Shown here: piece after piece, positions 61,500 to 64,000 of the stretch
Layout: each line of letters opens with the position of its first letter
Numbering within the stretch: the first letter of the stretch is position 1
Source: Syngnathus acus
Taxonomy: Eukaryota > Chordata > Actinopteri > Syngnathiformes > Syngnathidae
DNA: 64,000 nucleotides
Direction: 5' to 3'
Assembly (NCBI RefSeq): GCF_901709675.1
Contig: NC_051087.1
Coordinates: forward strand, 2,686,001-2,750,000
The notes under the pieces: generated by a model
What the model saw: only the letters and a program-made list of their open reading frames with translations
Databases searched by the model: none
What the model was told of the DNA's origin: nothing
Position numbers and translations under genes: made by a program

Positions 61500-64000
61500 T
61501 TAGGAGTTTTACTGCCATAAAAAAAGACAGTCAAGCATCTCTTATGTCATTCTTAAGGGCCTCCTATATGGAGTATGCTCCTGCAAAGATAAACATACAG
61601 TCTATAGCGTGCTCGACAAAAACACACAAACACGCACGGAACTAGAGAGCAGAAAATAGTGGTTCAAAGTAAGAAAAACATTCTTATTGTTTCCATCTGT
61701 CAACACACTTTCTGTTGTGTGTCTGCATGTCGGAAACAGTGTGCGAGAGATGAGGATGTGTGCGTGTGTTGGGGGGGCTCGAAAAAGCGAGAGGAAAAGA
61801 AAGAGTAGCACTTTGGAAGTAAAGCTGTCATTACTCCGGCTGGCGAACTCTCTCGTAAATACTCATAATGAGACGCTTTCAGCCGCCTAATCATTTGTCA
61901 GTGCGGTTGGAGGTCATGTGAGAGGGGAAACTCGCTTTCTTCTACGTCTGAGGGACAATATTCAGTCAAGTTGTATTGTATTGTACAAACAAACAAACAT
62001 CTTTGTAACGTACCAAAATAGCGTCGTCGAGAGATGTGCATGCTACTCGCTCCAGTAAAAGCAACAGCCAATAAATAAAAATAGGTCAATACGACTTGCT
62101 TTTTTTTCAGTGTCAATGGAGATGCTAATTAAGCTAACCGTGCTTCCTTTCCTTTCGTGGCTGCCATGTAGGCAGGGAAGAAAATCGTCATATCACTTTT
62201 GATCGTAAAGTCGCCCCTTCCAACACGGCCGCTTTTTAGCCTGATTGGCTATGACGAGCGCAACAAAGCCGGAAACGACTACGCTAATAGACTTTAAAAT
62301 TACCGTATAAAGTGACATTTTCAGTGGACATTGGTTCCAAGTTGGTTAAATAGAGGTCCAAGAGGAACCAAGAGCACTGGAGGTGTTGTACTGGCGGGCT
62401 CGGAAGAGACTTTACGTCATTGGTCTTTTAATTAGCTTTTTTTCCCCCATCTCTAAGCAGATAACAACAGGTCGCGCGGCTTGCCGCTCGCGGAAACCTC
62501 GTTGATAGGAAAAAAGCCGCTTCTCTAGCGACTCGTTAGCCGTTTATGATTCATATCTGCTAATCCCCTTCCTAAAGCTGGTAATGAAGCTAATTGGACG
62601 TCGCGTCTTGACCGCAATTCACTTTATTGGTCAGGTAGTCGGGGTAATCAGAGAACAAGGTTACGTCTCGCAGACGATTAAAGGCCATCCAAGTTAAGCT
62701 TCCGTACTTTTCCTCGCTCTTATTTTGATCTGATTACGAACGCTAATACGTGCTAGCTAAAGCGTTACACGGGTCGCCTTCCCAGATTTTAGCTTAAGTG
62801 TCGTCCTCGGGCTGCTTTGGCTTAACCTTCTAACTAGGAAGGTAACAAGTTTACATATTGAAAACAAAAGCCTGGATTACATTTTTAGTGTAATTCCATT
62901 ACACAATGGACTGTTCGAATAAAAAAAATGGCTTCCACTTTCTAGCTGGCATTGATTGAGCAAGTCTCAGGCAAGCAAAGTTCTTTTAGTAGTTGAGCAC
63001 TATCAAAGCAGTAGCAGGACCATAAAAAGCTTGTCGGAGTCTGTTATTTATTTAGCCCACCAGTCACTAGTTTGATGAAAAGATACACAGAGAACAGATG
63101 CTCAAGGAAATGGTTTTCCCGAAGCCGCCACTGTGGCCCGACATTTTTTTTTAATTTAATATATCACAAATGGATTGCCGAGCGTCGCTGCGTTTGTTTG
63201 GAAGTCCCGCTCGCCGCTAGCTGCATCCGTATCTCGCTTGCCGATAGCACCTGACACGACTCAAATGTGTGTGTCCCCCCCTCTCACATCAAGCAGAGCA
63301 ACTGTGGTGGTTTTGGAACACCTCGATAAAAAAGAATTACTTCTCGTACAAGATCAGATTTGTACTTTTTGATTAAAAACATTTCTCAGTGTTTGAATCA
63401 TTGTCCAAGTGAACTCTTGGAGGATTTTAAAGAGGCTCAACTGCCTCAAGAAAGAAAACAGGAGGAGGTCAGCGATGGAGAGTTTAGCTGCTATGGCAAC
63501 TCCTCAATTCTTCTTCTTAAGAACTGGAAAGTAATGCCGTTAATTATCGAAGGAGTCAAAACGGACGGATGCTTACGCTACACTGATGTCATCCGATTTC
63601 CGTCGATAATGGTAGCGAGCGAATCTGAGCTGAACGGCGGGAGGTTTTGAAGACCCGTGACACCTTCTGGGTCACCTGACCTGCGGCGCGCCCCGTCATC
63701 CAATCACTCTCACTCTGCGGGAGCGCTCCCGTCCGGCGCAGCTAAAAAAACACGGGAGCAGTTGGAAAAACACGGGGCACGCTATACCTTTCACGTGCGC
63801 TGCACATTGCCTTTTGCTTGCTGCTCGTGTTTATTCAGCTTAAAGTGTCACCGCGGCCTAATCGCATGATCCCGACACGTTGGTGCTTTTAGTCGCCGAG
63901 TCCTAAAAAACTTTTTTGGTAAAACCTCACCGAGGCTCTGTTTTGTTTAATAAACAAGTCCCGAGTACATGTGTCAGATCAGCGCTGGTGGACCGCCTGC

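Larger units (their letters stand above)
51966..64000. other. Right-hand region, no supported gene
   Basis: 12 kb without an exon I can support. It could be a first intron of a plus-strand gene starting near 51.9 kb. It contains GGCCC-rich repeat copy 3, AT and CA microsatellites, a GCC run and a possible conserved block at 59940-60240. Short frames such as 63360-63650 (plus, 96 codons) have no recognisable domain. Confidence 0.55.

Noticed and set aside
63360-63650. 96-codon plus-strand frame with a Glu/Gln-rich segment
   Set aside because: No recognisable domain, and its start is not preceded by a promoter or acceptor that makes sense. Left as unassigned.

Overview
This is a vertebrate nuclear window, most likely from a teleost with a fairly compact genome. 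The evidence is short coding exons with GT-AG introns, many CpGs, long CA, GT, G and T tracts, few recognisable transposon remnants, and an intron as short as 66 bp. I see no bacterial, viral or organellar content and no CRISPR-like array.

From about 0.9 to 46.9 kb the window holds one gene on the minus strand. I assembled 25 coding exons by eye. Reading phases agree at every junction and the exons sum to 3,606 nt, exactly 1,202 codons. The product is recognisable as centlein (CNTLN), a coiled-coil centrosomal protein that links C-NAP1 (CEP250) to CEP68 in centriole cohesion and also binds microtubules. Hallmark blocks run in the expected order: an N-terminal start followed by the FVWSLWKRLQV block, the NVDTQKVMRNQEEAHTAD block, the VRRSRSLSP block, the SDAVWNELAYF block, the DEWEDMS block, and the C-terminal SVAASILNMSENDLADIMD block. 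The initiator ATG (46,907-46,909) has an A at -3 and an in-frame stop 36 nt upstream. The last assembled exon (935-1,009) ends in a splice donor. The true C-terminus is therefore either a weak 17-codon candidate at 173-223 or lies beyond the left edge.

Introns occupy most of the first 47 kb. They hold degenerate repeats shared between distant places (a GGCCC-rich element, a palindromic MITE-like element, a pair of AAGGCGCACC/AAGGTGCACC elements and a possible LINE tail), microsatellites and AT-rich spacer.

From 47.2 to 64 kb I find no convincing coding gene. The region includes a CpG-rich stretch at about 51.3-52.0 kb with a splice donor on the plus strand. This could be the first exon or promoter of a divergent gene; in mammals the gene divergent from CNTLN is BNC2, but no BNC2 coding sequence was recognised here. 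There are also several non-repetitive blocks that look like conserved non-coding DNA, a CTCF-like motif, and a hairpin containing a POU-dimer-like site. I found no evidence of a new multi-gene system. The most useful observations concern the structure of the centlein gene and the candidate regulatory DNA upstream of it.
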